Below the pieces are notes generated by a model. That model made no database searches. It worked only from the letters and a program-made list of their open reading frames with translations, and was not told the origin of the DNA. 64,000 nt of DNA. Source: Toxonevra muliebris. Its lineage: Eukaryota; Arthropoda; Insecta; Diptera; Pallopteridae. Positions 1 to 11,167 of this stretch are shown piece after piece; the first letter of the stretch is position 1, and every line of letters begins with the position of its first letter. The stretch lies in NCBI GenBank assembly GCA_963691655.1, contig OY829329.1:13530708-13594707 (forward strand), written 5' to 3'. The translations under genes and the position numbers were made by a program.

Positions 1-650
1 TGCCTACTGCTTTTAAATACAACCCTACCAGCCATTTTTGTCAAATTTAACCACAGCCAACTTACTTCACTTCCCTTTTGTGCATTGTAAAGTAATAGTG
101 TGCTTTTTAACATTCATAAATAATCTCAATAAATCACTAGTAATCTAATATTGCTCCTGAATCTATCAAAATCTCCATGAAATTTAACAGCAGTAGTAAT
201 TTTATCCCTTCCGAGATTGACATAAGCCAGGATACTTGAATCAGGTTTCTGGAATCAGAGTAGGTAAATTTTTTATTCTCATGGATTGTTTCATATGTAA
301 TGTTTTTAATTTATTTTTTTTCTTTATAGCTGTTAAATAAGAAACCAATAGTCTCAATTTTCTCATTTTAGCTCATTTTCATTCCACATCATTGTGCATC
401 AAAAGTGTTAGAAAAGCTTAGGACATTAATGCCACATCCTTATACTCAACTACCTACTACTCACATAAGGCACCATAGCATAGAGTAAACTTCTTTCTTT
501 TATTTTTCATTAACTTTCAATAATTTCTCGAAATTATAGCAATTTAATTTTAATACAGTTCTCAAGTAAAAACTTCGGTAATTTTAATTACACAACAATA
601 ACAACTGTAAGAGACTTTCTGCAATTAGAATCAACTATTTCTGATGGTGA
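1..650. other. AT-rich noncoding stretch, nothing recognised
   Basis: No open frame with family motifs, no RNA gene and no repeat shared with the rest of the window was seen. The stretch ends where a CAGTGG-type transposon terminus begins. Confidence 0.5.
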
Positions 651-2841
651 CAGTGGTGGAACCAAGATTTGGGTTTGGGGAGGACTGGTTTTGGGCTAAA
701 TTATAAAATAAGTATTATGCAAATAACTAGACCGAAATCCGGAACAAAAATTCGAGCAGAAGAAAGTTCACAAATAAAATCAAAATTCAGGGCTAAGAAA
801 CAGATTAAAGTTCAGGGCAAAACTTAGACCACTGAAGCACCTAATACAGGCCAAAATATTCATACCAATAACAAACTAAAACCAAGGTCAAAAACCGTAT
901 CTAAAAGAGACAGAAAATCTGATCGTATTTCAGACCGAAAATCAGGGTAAAATTTAAAACAAAAACCAGAATTTAAAACAAAATCAGACAAAAGACCAGA
1001 ATTTAAAACAAAATCAGACAAAAGACCAGAATTTAAAACAATTTAAATCATACAAAAGATCATACCAATATTTAGACGAAAAGTTAGACAAAATCAGACC
1101 AGAAATCAGAATAAATTTCAAATCAAACTCAGACCAAATATATGCCGAAATTCAGGACAAAAATTAGATCAAAATTCAGACGAGAAATCAGAGTAAAATT
1201 TAAAACAAATTCAACTGAATTCCAAGTATAAAATCAAACTAAAACGAACACCAAATTCAGATCAAAATTCAGGCTAAAATTCTGTCCGAATTCTTGGCAA
1301 AAATCAGACTAAAATTCAAAAAAGTTTCAAACCAAAACTTAGAACAAACTCAGCCCAAATCTAGGCAAAAAATCACATCAAAACTCAGAGCAAATTCAAA
1401 TCACAATTCAGACTAAATCAGATCCCAAATTTCAGACCAAAGTTAAGACCAAAAATTCAGACCAGATTTAAACCGAAAATCCATTAAAATTCAGACCAAA
1501 AATCCAATCACAGTTCAGTCCCAATTGGGGTAAAAAATCAGATCAAAGTCAAATCAGAATTTAAAGAAAAAAAATCAGTTCAAATTCAGGACAAAAAATA
1601 GTTTAAATTTAGGGAAGCAATCAGATCTCAAGTTTAAATAAATTTAGACTGAAAATTAGATCAGATTCAGTTTTAGATTCCAACCAAAGTCAAACCAAAA
1701 TACGACTAAAAATCATTCAGATTTTCAGACAAAAAATCAAAAATACCTAAAAAGAATCATACAAAAAAAAAGCTAAAATTAGACCAAAATTTATGCCACA
1801 AATATTTTAACTAAAATCAGATCATATTCCGACAGAAAATTCAAATCCGGTTCCGACCGAAATTTGAATCAAATATCAGACTAAATTTCAGTACAAAATA
1901 AGGTCAAGTTCAGACTAAAATTTAGACCAGATTAAGACCAAAAGTTAAACCAAAATCAGGTCAAAATTTAAACCAAATATCAGATCACAACTCAAACAAA
2001 AATCAAAAGAACTTGCAGATCAAAAACTAACCAGGAGATACCAAATTCACAACCAAAATCTGTCCAAATTTCAGAGTAAAAATCAGACCAAAAATAAATA
2101 CAAATTCAGACCAAATTTAGATAAAAAAATCAGACCGAAATTCTGACTAAAATTTAGATAAAAAAAGGACTAAGAATTGGACCATATTAAGAAAAAAAAA
2201 TGAGACCACAAGTCAAATCGAAACTTTGTCCACATTTCAACCAAAAATGGGACCAAAAGTTATGCCGATATTCACACGAAAAATCGGATCAAAAGTGAAG
2301 AAAAGTCAGAATTCTAAACAAAAATAAGTCAAAACTCAAACCAAATTCAAATAAAAAATCAGACCAAAAAAGAACTAAATTCAGACTAAAAATCAAACCA
2401 AATTCAGTTAAAATATTAGACCACAAATGAGATCAAAATTTTTGCAAAAGTCATATGCCGATAATCAGACCAAAAATCTGACCGGAACTCCATACAAAGA
2501 ACAGATTAAAACTCAGACCAGAAATCTATCATAATTCATATCAAAATTACAGCCAAATCCAGACAAAAAATCAGATTGCAAAATCAAACCAGAATTCGGA
2601 CCAAACATCAGACCTAAAACAAGACAAACAACCAGGTGATAAAACTCCCCAAAAGAAAACATAAAAGATCTCGATGAACCATTATCAAGCTCCCGAAAAT
2701 TATAGCATTTTTAATTTAATTCTGAAATTTCAAATATAACGCAGTCCAAGTGTAAACAGCTGCACTCTAGAAAAATTTTTATATGTTCCATTTTCGAAAC
2801 GGCTCCTGCTCCCCTTTTCCCCGCCCCTGGGACCGCCACTG
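651..2841 (+). mobile_element. hAT-like non-autonomous element filled with CAGACC minisatellite (locus A)
   Basis: The left end reads CAGTGGTGGAACC and the right end is the near-complement GGGACCGCCACTG, giving about 13-bp imperfect terminal inverted repeats of the CAGTGGCGG type common in insect hAT-like elements. The flanking 8-mers (gatggtga and cctactgt) do not match, so no target duplication survives. From about 700 to 2640 the interior is a degenerate short tandem repeat (AAATTCAGACCAA-like, about 12 bp). It includes three near-perfect 30-bp units at 965-1054. The last 200 bp are non-repetitive. No coding potential was seen. The terminal module ATTTGGGTTTGGGGAG recurs near 36593 and, inverted, near 61640, which ties three minisatellite loci to one element family. 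The hAT assignment rests on the termini alone. Confidence 0.6.
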
Positions 2842-4079
2842 CCTACTGTGTGTAAAACTCTCAACAAATGGAATGAAAATTAATTTCTTAAAAATAACTT
2901 TAGTCCAATAAAAAATAAAATTTCATGTGCTGCACACTTTGCTTTTTAAAATAAACTGTGCAACAATTTCAACAAAAGTTTTTCACTTTTCGTAACTTTT
3001 GTTGTCGTCGTCTCTCGCATTAAAATGTGAAAAATAATTGCGCGTATGAAAATTTTAAGCGAATTGAATTTTGTGCCAAATGTCAAATGTAGTAAATTAA
3101 TACAAAAGGAAAAATAAACAGAAAACAAAAATAAAAAAATAAAAGAATTAAACACTCAAAAATTACGAGATCAATTAAAAAAGTAGAAATTGAAGATGGA
3201 GAAGTGTAGGGTACACTGGGGTGGGTGAAATTTTTTTTGGACAGCCCACGGCAAGCAGTTGCTGTAATCGTTGACTGCAGTGTTGTATGCCTTAAATTTA
3301 TTAGCCCGTTCCATAGCTGCTGCTGCCAATGCTGTCGTTGTTTAATAGCCAAACAAAAAATAAAGCGACAACATTTAATTCTCGACACCACTCAAACACA
3401 CACACGTACACGCTCTTTGTGCTTGTTGGTAGCCGTTGTTATGTGTATGATGTGAGCCCTGGCTGAACTGAGTAGCTCTAGTGACATTTTTGTTAACACC
3501 CCACGGCGATTGCCTCCTGCCGCTGTAGCATGCAGTGACGAGTTCTTTGAGTTTTCGTTAATTTAACTGCCATAAAAATGCGCAAATGAAGCTAAATTCA
3601 CATACGCGCGCTTTAATTTATCGAGATCCTTGTTTCCTTCCTTTGTTTGCTCCGTATTTAATTGTATCAAATGTAATCGTTTACGACTTACACACACCCA
3701 GCACAATAGAACGAGCTTGAATGATAGTAATTACTGATAAAATACACTTAAAATAAACAGATAACAATAATAGATGCAATCGTAGCTGAGGCTTTGAGAT
3801 GCCGAATTCAGGGCTTTTGGTCTCGATTTTTATGTATTTTTCTGTGCAACCTCAGGAGGCGTAAGTTCTTGAGAGCAAGGGAATAGCTCTAGAAGTATCG
3901 ACTGTTCATGAACAGAATATTTTTCCCTTAAAAAAGTCCATTTTTAGAGGTTTTTTCAAAACCATCCAGCTAACGAATGGTAATCGCTAGAGCCGAAATA
4001 TTTTTTGGAATCACCATAAAATAAACCGGGGCCAGTTTTAAGAGGGGTACAACAAAACCTTATATATGGACCTTACTCC
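2842..4079. other. Noncoding interval
   Basis: AT-rich sequence with a slightly GC-richer patch at 3240-3560 containing CTGCTGCTG and CA-rich runs. Open frames here have no recognisable motif and low-complexity translations. I see no exon-intron structure. The part from about 3780 to 4079 may be decayed LINE sequence leading into the next feature. Confidence 0.4.
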
Positions 4080-4292
4080 TTAATGCAATAGACTCAGAGT
4101 AAGTCGAATGAAGATTGGGAATGAAGCCGTCTGCTTGAATATCGACAGGGAACTCGTCAATAATGTCGAAAGCTTTAAGTACCTGGATTCACATGTAAGT
4201 GTAAATGGAGCATGCCGAAGCGGATGTAGGGTACAGTCAGATATACCACTAGTTGTCAGTATAATGCCCACTGTTCTTGATGCCCGTGGATA
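4080..4292 (+). pseudogene. RTE-like reverse transcriptase fragment
   Basis: About 60 codons match the region after the catalytic site of RTE/BovB-type reverse transcriptases: an aliphatic stretch, then VESFKYLDSHVSVNGA (family form: VDSFKYLGS.V...G). The same region recurs at about 5640-5740 (VESSKYLDSQV), so this is one of two copies. It lacks the catalytic core and any start, so it is dead. It lies directly upstream of a different LINE fragment on the same strand. Confidence 0.55.
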
Positions 4293-4309
4293 ATCATGTG
4301 CCTTGTACC

Positions 4310-5560
4310 CGGTCAGGTTCCCGGAACGTGATCAATGATTAAGTCCAGAGGTCGCACTCCGGGGTCTCCGCGATGTCTTTTATACCGACGGATCCAAAAT
4401 CTCAAACTGTACTGGATACAGTTGCTACTTGGAAGATGAGACCAAGTATTCTTTTCCACTGGATAGATGGCGACAGTCTTCCTAACGGAGGTTTTCGCTA
4501 TTCTGAACGTGGCGGGCTGGATAACTAAGAAGAGATGGCGTGGAATGTGCATAGGCATCTGTAGTGATACCCAAGCTGTACTGAAGGCCCTTGCTAACCC
4601 TGACAGCTCCTCAAAGTTGGTCAGCGAGTGTAAAGCAAAACTGAATAGTGTTTCAAAACACAAGTTTTCTCTTATATGGGTTCTCGGGAACTTTTTCTTG
4701 GCTTAAGTTCTGGGGAAATTATGCGTTGAATCATCGATTTCGTGGGTTCTATCCATAGAGAAAGATGATCCGAGATTGACTCCTGCAGAACTGCAAAGTG
4801 CTTCGTGAGACAACCTAACAGGAAATCAGCGAAATTCCTTCTGAAACTGAGAAGACAGAACCTGAGATTACAGATATGACAACCACGGGCGTCATCACCG
4901 ATCCAACTTGCCAATCGTGTCTTAAGGACGACGATACTACAGAGCATTATCTTTATAGCTGTCCGGCGTTTGCGAGAATCAGATTAAGGCTGTTGTGTTG
5001 GGATATTTGGAGTATGAATAATATCAATAGGTTGGAGTGGCTGTCGAGAGACACACTTAGGCCTGAACGGCCCATTGTGACACCACATATTTGGACCTAC
5101 AGTTTAACGGCGATTCCGAACGGCGGTATGGCAATTTTTTATCGGCTTGGCTGTTTTCCCATTACCAACCAAGGTGTGTGCTTGTACACTATCTTATAAT
5201 TCTCATACACTTCATATTGATAGTGAACATAAGAAAGTTATGAAAATTAACCACCAGACGAAGACGGGAATCGAACCCGAATCTCCCGGATGAAAGTCTA
5301 GTGCACTACCCACTAGACTATCGGGGTCATAATATCCATACTCTCCCTATTCCTGAGCATCTAAAGTTCATCAATGAAACAAAGAAGTTCAAGAGACCTT
5401 AGACTTTTCTTCTTCCCATTTATCCCCTAACATATATTTCCTATCTTTCTACTTTCTGCTACTGCCTCTATCTCCAGTACAGTTCAATGGTTTTCTGACT
5501 GAGTGCTTTGGTTTAATACAGCCCACCCTCAACTATAAGTTGTAAACCTGGTGATGTGCT
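4310..5560 (+). pseudogene. Decayed non-LTR retroelement 3' half (RNase H, C-terminal finger, 3' UTR)
   Basis: Pieces of an RNase H domain are readable in shifting frames: FYTDGSK near 4380, then CSDTQAVLKAL and LIWVLG near 4560-4690. These fit the first acidic block, second acidic block and W.PG block of LINE RNase H. After frameshifts comes a C-X2-C-X8-H-X4-C finger (CQSCLKDDDTTEH....C) near 4905-4970. A SINE at 5029-5328 interrupts what follows. The segment 5340-5560 matches, in inverse orientation, 25030-25290 and looks like the shared 3' UTR. RNase H plus a terminal finger suggests the I/LOA/Jockey group. Multiple stops and frameshifts mean it is inactive. Relatives in this window lie at 25030-26300 (minus). 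Confidence 0.7.
5029..5328 (-). mobile_element. tRNA-derived SINE, copy 1, with 11-bp target duplication
   Basis: Read on the minus strand, a tRNA-like head begins at 5328 (GACCCCGATAGTCTAGTGGG) with an A box around 5303-5318 and a consensus-like B box GGTTCGATTCC around 5266-5278. A body of about 180 bp and a CCACTCCAACCT 3' end at 5029 follow. It is flanked by ATAATATCAAT (5018-5028) and ATAATATCCAT (5329-5339), a 10/11 target duplication. The related LINE copy on the minus strand near 25250-25280 shows the same site without an insertion (AATAATATCCATATTT). The head resembles tRNA-Glu (TTC in the anticodon position), but the anticodon stem does not pair, so this is not a tRNA gene. Confidence 0.85.
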
Positions 5561-5639
5561 ATCTATCTAATGCATAAGATCCAAATCAGTTCTACAAAAA
5601 CTACTGGATCAAATGCCGAACAAACAGATGAACGAATTC

Positions 5640-6190
5640 CAGTTTACATAGTAAAATAGGTAACAATGCCGCAATCTGTTTGAAAATCGATATTGAAGTC
5701 GTCAAAATTGTCGAAAGTTCTAAGTACTTAGACTCACAAGTGTGAATGGCACATTAGGAAAAAGTGTCGCACATGGTATCCGATACGGTTGGCAAAGCTG
5801 CAGAGATGTTTCTGGTGTTTTATGCAGCAAGAAATTATCGCAGCAGTTGAAAGCTAAAATCTACAAAACTATGATCATATATGATCATGCGATGTCGTTC
5901 GGATCCGAGTACTAGGTCGTACTTCAAAGACTGGCACAGAAACTGCATGTAGCAAAAATGCTGGTCAAGTGGAGTAACGATCCTAAGTAAATTTCAAAAC
6001 AAATATATTCGTGGTAGCCGTAAAGTGACGCCTTTTAAATAAAAACTCCAGGAAAATCGGTTTCGTTGATATAGCCATGTGATGAGAAGACCAGACGATC
6101 ATGCGGCAAGGCAAGTGCTGACAGGATGAGAAAAGAAGAAGGCCAGAACGACCACCACCCAACTCGTAGAGTAATACGATTTAAAATGAT
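5640..6190 (+). pseudogene. RTE-like reverse transcriptase 3' remnant
   Basis: Readable blocks include ESSKYLDSQ near 5720, LSSQLKAKIYKT-like text near 5840-5870, SFGSEYWVV near 5895 and HVMRRPDDHAARQVL near 6075-6120. These occur in this order in the C-terminal third of RTE-type endonuclease-reverse transcriptases (..LK.KIYKT...YG.E.W...GH..RR..D...R.VL). Frameshifts and stops break every block, and there is no catalytic YADD. It overlaps in content with 4080-4292, so it is a second copy and not its continuation. Confidence 0.6.
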
Positions 6191-6340
6191 ATGCGATGTA
6201 GGATGTTAAATGAAGAAACAACGTAGAATGGAAATATTATACAAAAAGAGCCAATCCAAAATTGGAGACTAGAACAAAAAAGACGAGTTTTTCTGACTTG
6301 CTGTCTCTTTTTGTTATAATATGATCCCAGTTGATTCAGG

Positions 6341-6665
6341 TCAGTGTGGTCGCCGTAGCCTAGCAGTTAGTGTGTTGGACTGCTACGCATAGGTGCCCGG
6401 GTTCATATCTCGCCACGCTCAAAAATCAAAAAATGGAAAATTTTAATTTTTCTACACGGCACCACCTCTTGGTTGGCAATGGCAAACCTCCAAGAGTAAG
6501 GCATTTTTTACTCTTGAAAAGCTTTTCACTTCGCCGTTCGGATTCGGCATAAAACTATAGGTCCCTTCCATTCGTGTATAAATATAACTCACACAACATG
6601 AATGGATGCGAAAAGCTCGGCCTTGGCCCTTCATGGACTGTTGTGCCATAATAGTAGTAGTAGTA
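6341..6665 (+). mobile_element. tRNA-derived SINE, second family, (TAG)n tail, perfect 11-bp target duplication
   Basis: The head GGTCGCCGTAGCCTAGCAG followed by TTAG contains an A box at about 6352-6368. GGGTTCATATCTC at about 6399-6411 is a slightly altered B box. The body contains TTGGTTGGCAATGGCAAAC and CGCCGTTCGGATTCGGC blocks, and the 3' end is a (TAG)n run at 6650-6665. It is bounded by GTTGATTCAGG at 6330-6340 and again at 6666-6676, an exact 11-bp target duplication. The general plan matches SINEs I recall from tephritid flies. Confidence 0.88.
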
Positions 6666-6676
6666 GTTGATTCAGG

Positions 6677-8982
6677 CCTCTTTTAGGCTTAGAATCGTCT
6701 TCAATAACAGACAGTGGAATATTATCTTTATTAGCTACCTCCTCTTCACTGTCACCTACTGTAAAGGAGGTCAAAAATCATGAAGCTTAATTTTTTGCTT
6801 TTGTATCGAATTTCCTCAGACATAAAAAATGCAAAATATTAAGTGGTTTTCTAGCGAATGCCATAGGAAAAAATAAATATCAACAATGAATTTCTCGACC
6901 CTAAAAGACCCCCTAATAGATACTCCCTCGGACCTCATCAAATATATCTGCCCATATTAAATTACTTATATTAATTCTCAAGAACGTAACACATTTACTC
7001 TGGAGTTACTCTGGTGCTAGATCTCATTCCTTAAAATGATCTGCAATGGTCACTTTTATCTAGCCACTACTGTGTGTATCAATTGTAAGAAAAGTAACTA
7101 TCAAATCTGTACCATACGAATTTTTGTGAAAAGAATCATAAATTCCTTCCTGGAAACTTTTTTTCAAACAATTGTTTAAAGAAGTTTTTTCTAAGTGTAT
7201 TTGCGTTAAGCCTTTTGTTGTGCATTGCTTAAGCTTTTTTCCGCATCATTCCAACGTTTAATCCGGATTTAAATGAGTTTTCGCATTGGAAAATAATGCG
7301 AATGTGTGTATGTGTGTGTATATATGTGTTTATATGTTTATATGTGTGAGCGTGTGTCGTTTATGTACTCTAAAGCAAAATAACTTGTCAGGGAGGCGAG
7401 AATAAATCCATCCAAAAGATTCCATTGGAAATTTGTTAGTAGCAAAAGTTGTGAATATCTTTGTGTATGTGATTGAAGCATTCCTTTGGCTGGTGATATT
7501 GCTGCTACTCATGGTGGTATCTAAAACACAATTAGACTTTTCAAAACAAGCAACAATAACAATAACAAAAATGAAAGAAGAAGAAAAAAGAAAAGTTAAA
7601 ATACTTGAAAGAAGATTTAGCGACAACAAAACACAAAGTATTCCATGTAACTAAACAAGCGTTACTCTTCAAGGAGTGGCAAGCTAAGTGTATGTAAACT
7701 CATACATATATACTCGTGTATGTATGTATGTATGTTTGTGTGAGAAAGGAGTTACCACACACCAAAAGTTAAGTTAATCAAGAAACAAACACCAGCAGAG
7801 CCAGTAGCTAGCAGCAAAGTATCACTAAGTATAATTTTCAATCGCTTCAACGCTGATAAAATTGTAGAAACACTTTCGGATTTGCTAAAGTGATTTTGCA
7901 GTATTAGTTTTTAAATCGTTGAGATTATATAGTTGAGGCAAAATTCCACCATTCATGTGCCGCCCTCCCCTCCTTGCCCCGCATAGAAATACCAACCAAA
8001 TGCGTTAAGCATACGCTCATAAAAATTGTAAAAGAATGTCAATGAGAAATAGCAAAAGCAGCACAATATATTAAAAGCCAGGAAGAAAAAGTAGCAGGAG
8101 AAAGTAAAAATAACAGCAGAAGTAGTAGGAGAAATAGCATCAGTAATAGTAGCAGTTATTAGAATAGAAATAGATATGAGCCAACAAAATGAATGAATTT
8201 TGAATGAACAAAAACTCATAATCAAATTCGTTTCAGCGCTTTCAAACACTTTTGCACTCTACTCTAAAGGATATGGATGAATGTATGGTGTCCTCAAGGA
8301 GCGGTATCATTTCGAAATTACTTAAGATTTTTCTGCATTGATTAATCTATAGCTTAAATAAATGAAATCACATTTAGAGCACACACACACACACACACTC
8401 ACACGCAAGCTAATTCAAAGCTTCTTCTAGTTATTCTTCTTGAGTATAATTAAAACTCGCTGCTTTAGCTGAATGTTAATTATACTTAATTCCTCATTAA
8501 TATCAATTTTTAACATAACATTAAGCCTGATTATGATTTTTAATGAAACCAAGCAGCAGCTAGAAGGAAAAGTGAGTTTGTAAAAATATGTACTGAAAAA
8601 GAAAGCATAGTTAGTACTTTTTTTTATAAGCATCAACGAATGTGTATCCAAAGCTTAAGAATTTTAAGATAAATATTTTTCAGAATAACATTAGTGGGAA
8701 AAGAAATTTCATTAAAATTAGTTGTAATCAAGGGATTTGATCTTTTGATTCTATAAATCGATACGTGCAACAAAATTCGTTTTTTAAGAAAGTTCTGGGT
8801 AGTAAATTACTCCTGCGAGAATATTGATTTAATGGTTTATCTTCGTGTTAAAAAAAAGAAATTAAATTTTTTGTTAAATAAATATTTTGATAAATATATA
8901 TACTGACAAAAATATTGATCAATATATTGATCAATATTTTGCTGGTATCAAAAAATAAACTGAAGAAGGCTCAAAAGCAGAG
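6677..8982. other. Noncoding interval with microsatellites
   Basis: Text at 6780-7050 resembles 32370-32590 (both contain AATAAATATCAA-type and TACTCTGGTGCTAGATCT-type segments), suggesting an old dispersed repeat. GT/TG-rich microsatellites lie at 7300-7345 and 7700-7745, and a (CA)n run at 8380-8400. The frames at 7433-7654 and 7953-8249 are low-complexity and lack motifs. Confidence 0.45.
8909..8940. repeat. Perfect 32-bp palindrome
   Basis: The sequence is its own reverse complement over 32 bases, built from two AATATTGATCAATA-type units. It lies just left of the GAAGTCA-rich inverted-repeat element. Confidence 0.9.
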
Positions 8983-9631
8983 CTGTAAAAGAATGGTGTC
9001 ATTTTGAGTTGCAGTCATTGCTAATGAATTCAAGTTTCTGATCTTCCATTCTATTTGATACTTATGACTTTAAAAATGAAGTCACGAAGTCTTTTTGACG
9101 TCAATAAATGTTCCATTCATTTGGAACTGTCAACTGTGATTTCACTATAAATAAATCACAATAATGCCATGAACTCACATTATAATTGAAGTCGCAATCA
9201 CGACTTCAAATTTGATTGAAGTCTTGAAATCACTTGATTCCACAAAGTAGATATATGTACCTAGAGTGACACATAGTGCATATTGACTTCAATGACGTTA
9301 ATTGATTTCAATGACGTTAATTGATTTCAATGACTTCAATTGCCTTCAGTGACTTCAATTGCCTTCTGTGACTTCAATTGCCTTTAGTGACTTCAATTGA
9401 CTTTAACTAAATGACTTTAAGTCAGTCAATGAATTGAGGCTTCCTTCAAGAAACTGCACATTCATGACTTCATATGAATTGCCTTCCAATGAATGGTCAG
9501 TCATTGAATTCAAAATGACTTATGCCTTCATGATTTTTTAATTCTTCACTCACAAAAAGATTGGAATAATTCAATGATTTTTAAACGAAGTCAACAAACT
9601 TAAAACTTGAAATGACTGCATTCTTTTATAG
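8983..9631. mobile_element. Inverted-repeat element rich in GAAGTCA/TGACTTC
   Basis: The left end CTGTAAAAGAATGGTGTCAT and the reverse complement of the right end CTATAAAAGAATGCAGTCAT match at about 80% over some 27 bp, so the unit has MITE-like terminal inverted repeats. Inside, TGACTTC/GAAGTCA occurs in both orientations, and a 19-bp tandem array lies at 9282-9395. No target duplication is clear and there is no coding sequence. The transposon superfamily is unknown. Confidence 0.55.
9282..9395. repeat. 19-bp minisatellite, six units
   Basis: Six consecutive 19-bp units start at 9282, 9301, 9320, 9339, 9358 and 9377, with consensus ATTGmyTTCAgTGACTTCA. They diverge step by step from left to right, as expected of slippage growth. 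Confidence 0.9.
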
Positions 9632-11167
9632 TCCTTATAGTAATGTAAATTTATAGAAACGGGGTTTAATGGAGTTTTCAACTTTGTCTCACTTTTTTTG
9701 CAGCGAGTCAAAGTTAGAAGACATTAAGAATAATTTTTTGATATCCAAGCCATGTAAATTTTTTTCGAATATCTCCAAATACCACAGTAACCTGAAAAAA
9801 GTAAAAACGGGGTTATTTTCTACACATCAAAATAAGGAAAATTTTCTAATTGAGTAATATATTCGTGGAGGTCCCAAATTTGTTTTTACATTTTTCGAAT
9901 AACCTCAGAGTTAAGAAAATTTTTTTTTTAAACAAATCATAAATTTACCAAAGAAACCAAAAATTTTTATATTTCGGATAGTAGAGCTTAAATGACCACC
10001 ACAGCTCCTTTTGCACTGTAGTCAAACTTTTCAACGACTTTTGGCTATGACGGCACTAATGTTGACTTATAGGTCTCGAATCGTTTGAGGATAAACTTTA
10101 CTTTTAACCCATTAAGGACGACCGGGCACCAAAGTAGTTAGATCAAGAAAGTAACTTAAGAAAAAATTGTTTTTGAAGATGGCTCAGGAACGGCTCAGCG
10201 ACAAGGTGCCATATGGTACCGCTATGCATTACCGGGTTAACAAACCTTGTTCCTTGGCTGAGATGGTGATGCTTTTTGATTATGCCTTTTGTATCTTAAT
10301 CAATAACGAGAATCTCTGCTTGAAAAATATTTCAGTAATCAAGGAATTTGTGCAAGATCTAGTATCCTCTTACATCTTGCAACTGTTAGTGTGGAATTGA
10401 AAATCGCTAACGGTAATAACTGTATTATCTTTCTATTCTTATATTGAAGTTTCTTTCTGCTATTATAAGTGATGAAGTGATGTTCTTGAGGTTCTGCTTT
10501 ATTATATTTATTTAGTTAAAACGCGTGTTAAAAAGAGTTCTAATTCCAAACCTGCGATTTCTTTCGTCGGATCGTTGTCTTAACTTCAGTATACCTGAGG
10601 TGTTCCTCTCAAGTTCATTTTCAACCTCACTTCAGTCATTTTGCTCACAGCTTTATTTTTGTATGCTAGAACTGGAGTTCCTATTACTTGACATATTTTT
10701 ATACAATTCTTCCTTCTACCTTTTTTTTTTTTGTTTTTTTTTTTTTCTTATTAACGCCTTGAAAAAACAAAGTTCAATTCTGTAGTTGTGCAACTATTTG
10801 ACAAGATTCACATGCCCGAAAATGCAAAAAATAAATGCATATTTGGATTCAAATGTCAAACTAAAAAAAGGAGGAAAATTCTTGGTAACTGTACATATTT
10901 CCACACATAAATATTACAGCAGTTATGTACAACTGAAAACACTTGCTTGCACATAGTATTTGCATATAAAGATTTACATGAGTTGCAATGGAATTTTATA
11001 ATTTACATTTCTAAACATTACAAATGTGCAGGACATTGTTAAACTAATATAGAGTGGTTAAAGTTTAGCAATAGCAAAAATAAATTTAAATTTTTATAAA
11101 ATAAACTTTTTGAAGAAATGAAAAGTTTACTATCCCCCTAACCCTTCCACAATTTCTTGACCAGCTA
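9632..11167. other. Noncoding interval with one TTAA-element relic
   Basis: TTAACCCATTAAGGACG at 10104-10120 matches the right terminus of the foldback element at 44933-44949 (read in reverse), so it is probably one end of a related TTAA transposon. A possible opposite end is CCGGGTTAA at 10232-10240. A 77-codon frame at 10167-10400 (MAQERLSDKVPYGTAM...) is in this relic and is unrecognised. The rest is AT-rich, including a poly-T tract at 10720-10750. Confidence 0.4.

Noticed and set aside
651..2841. CRISPR-like or satellite-only interpretation of the CAGACC arrays
   Set aside because: Units are degenerate and contiguous with no spacer structure, and at three loci the arrays sit beside a transposon terminal module.
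3225..3455. Cysteine-rich frame (FHSCCCQCCRC) as a small secreted peptide
   Set aside because: It comes from CTGCTGCTGCCAATGCTG-type simple sequence, has no signal peptide or splice context, and an equally long antisense frame exists.
5261..5328. A functional tRNA gene on the minus strand
   Set aside because: A and B boxes are good, but the anticodon stem and acceptor stem do not pair, it lies at the 5' end of a SINE with target duplications, and a second diverged copy exists at 33490-33560.
6345..6415. A tRNA gene on the plus strand
   Set aside because: The B box is altered, the acceptor ends do not pair, and it is the head of a SINE bounded by an exact 11-bp duplication.
10167..10400. 77-codon frame next to a TTAA terminus as a piggyBac transposase fragment
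   Set aside because: No piggyBac catalytic or zinc-binding motif could be recognised, so only the terminus is reported.
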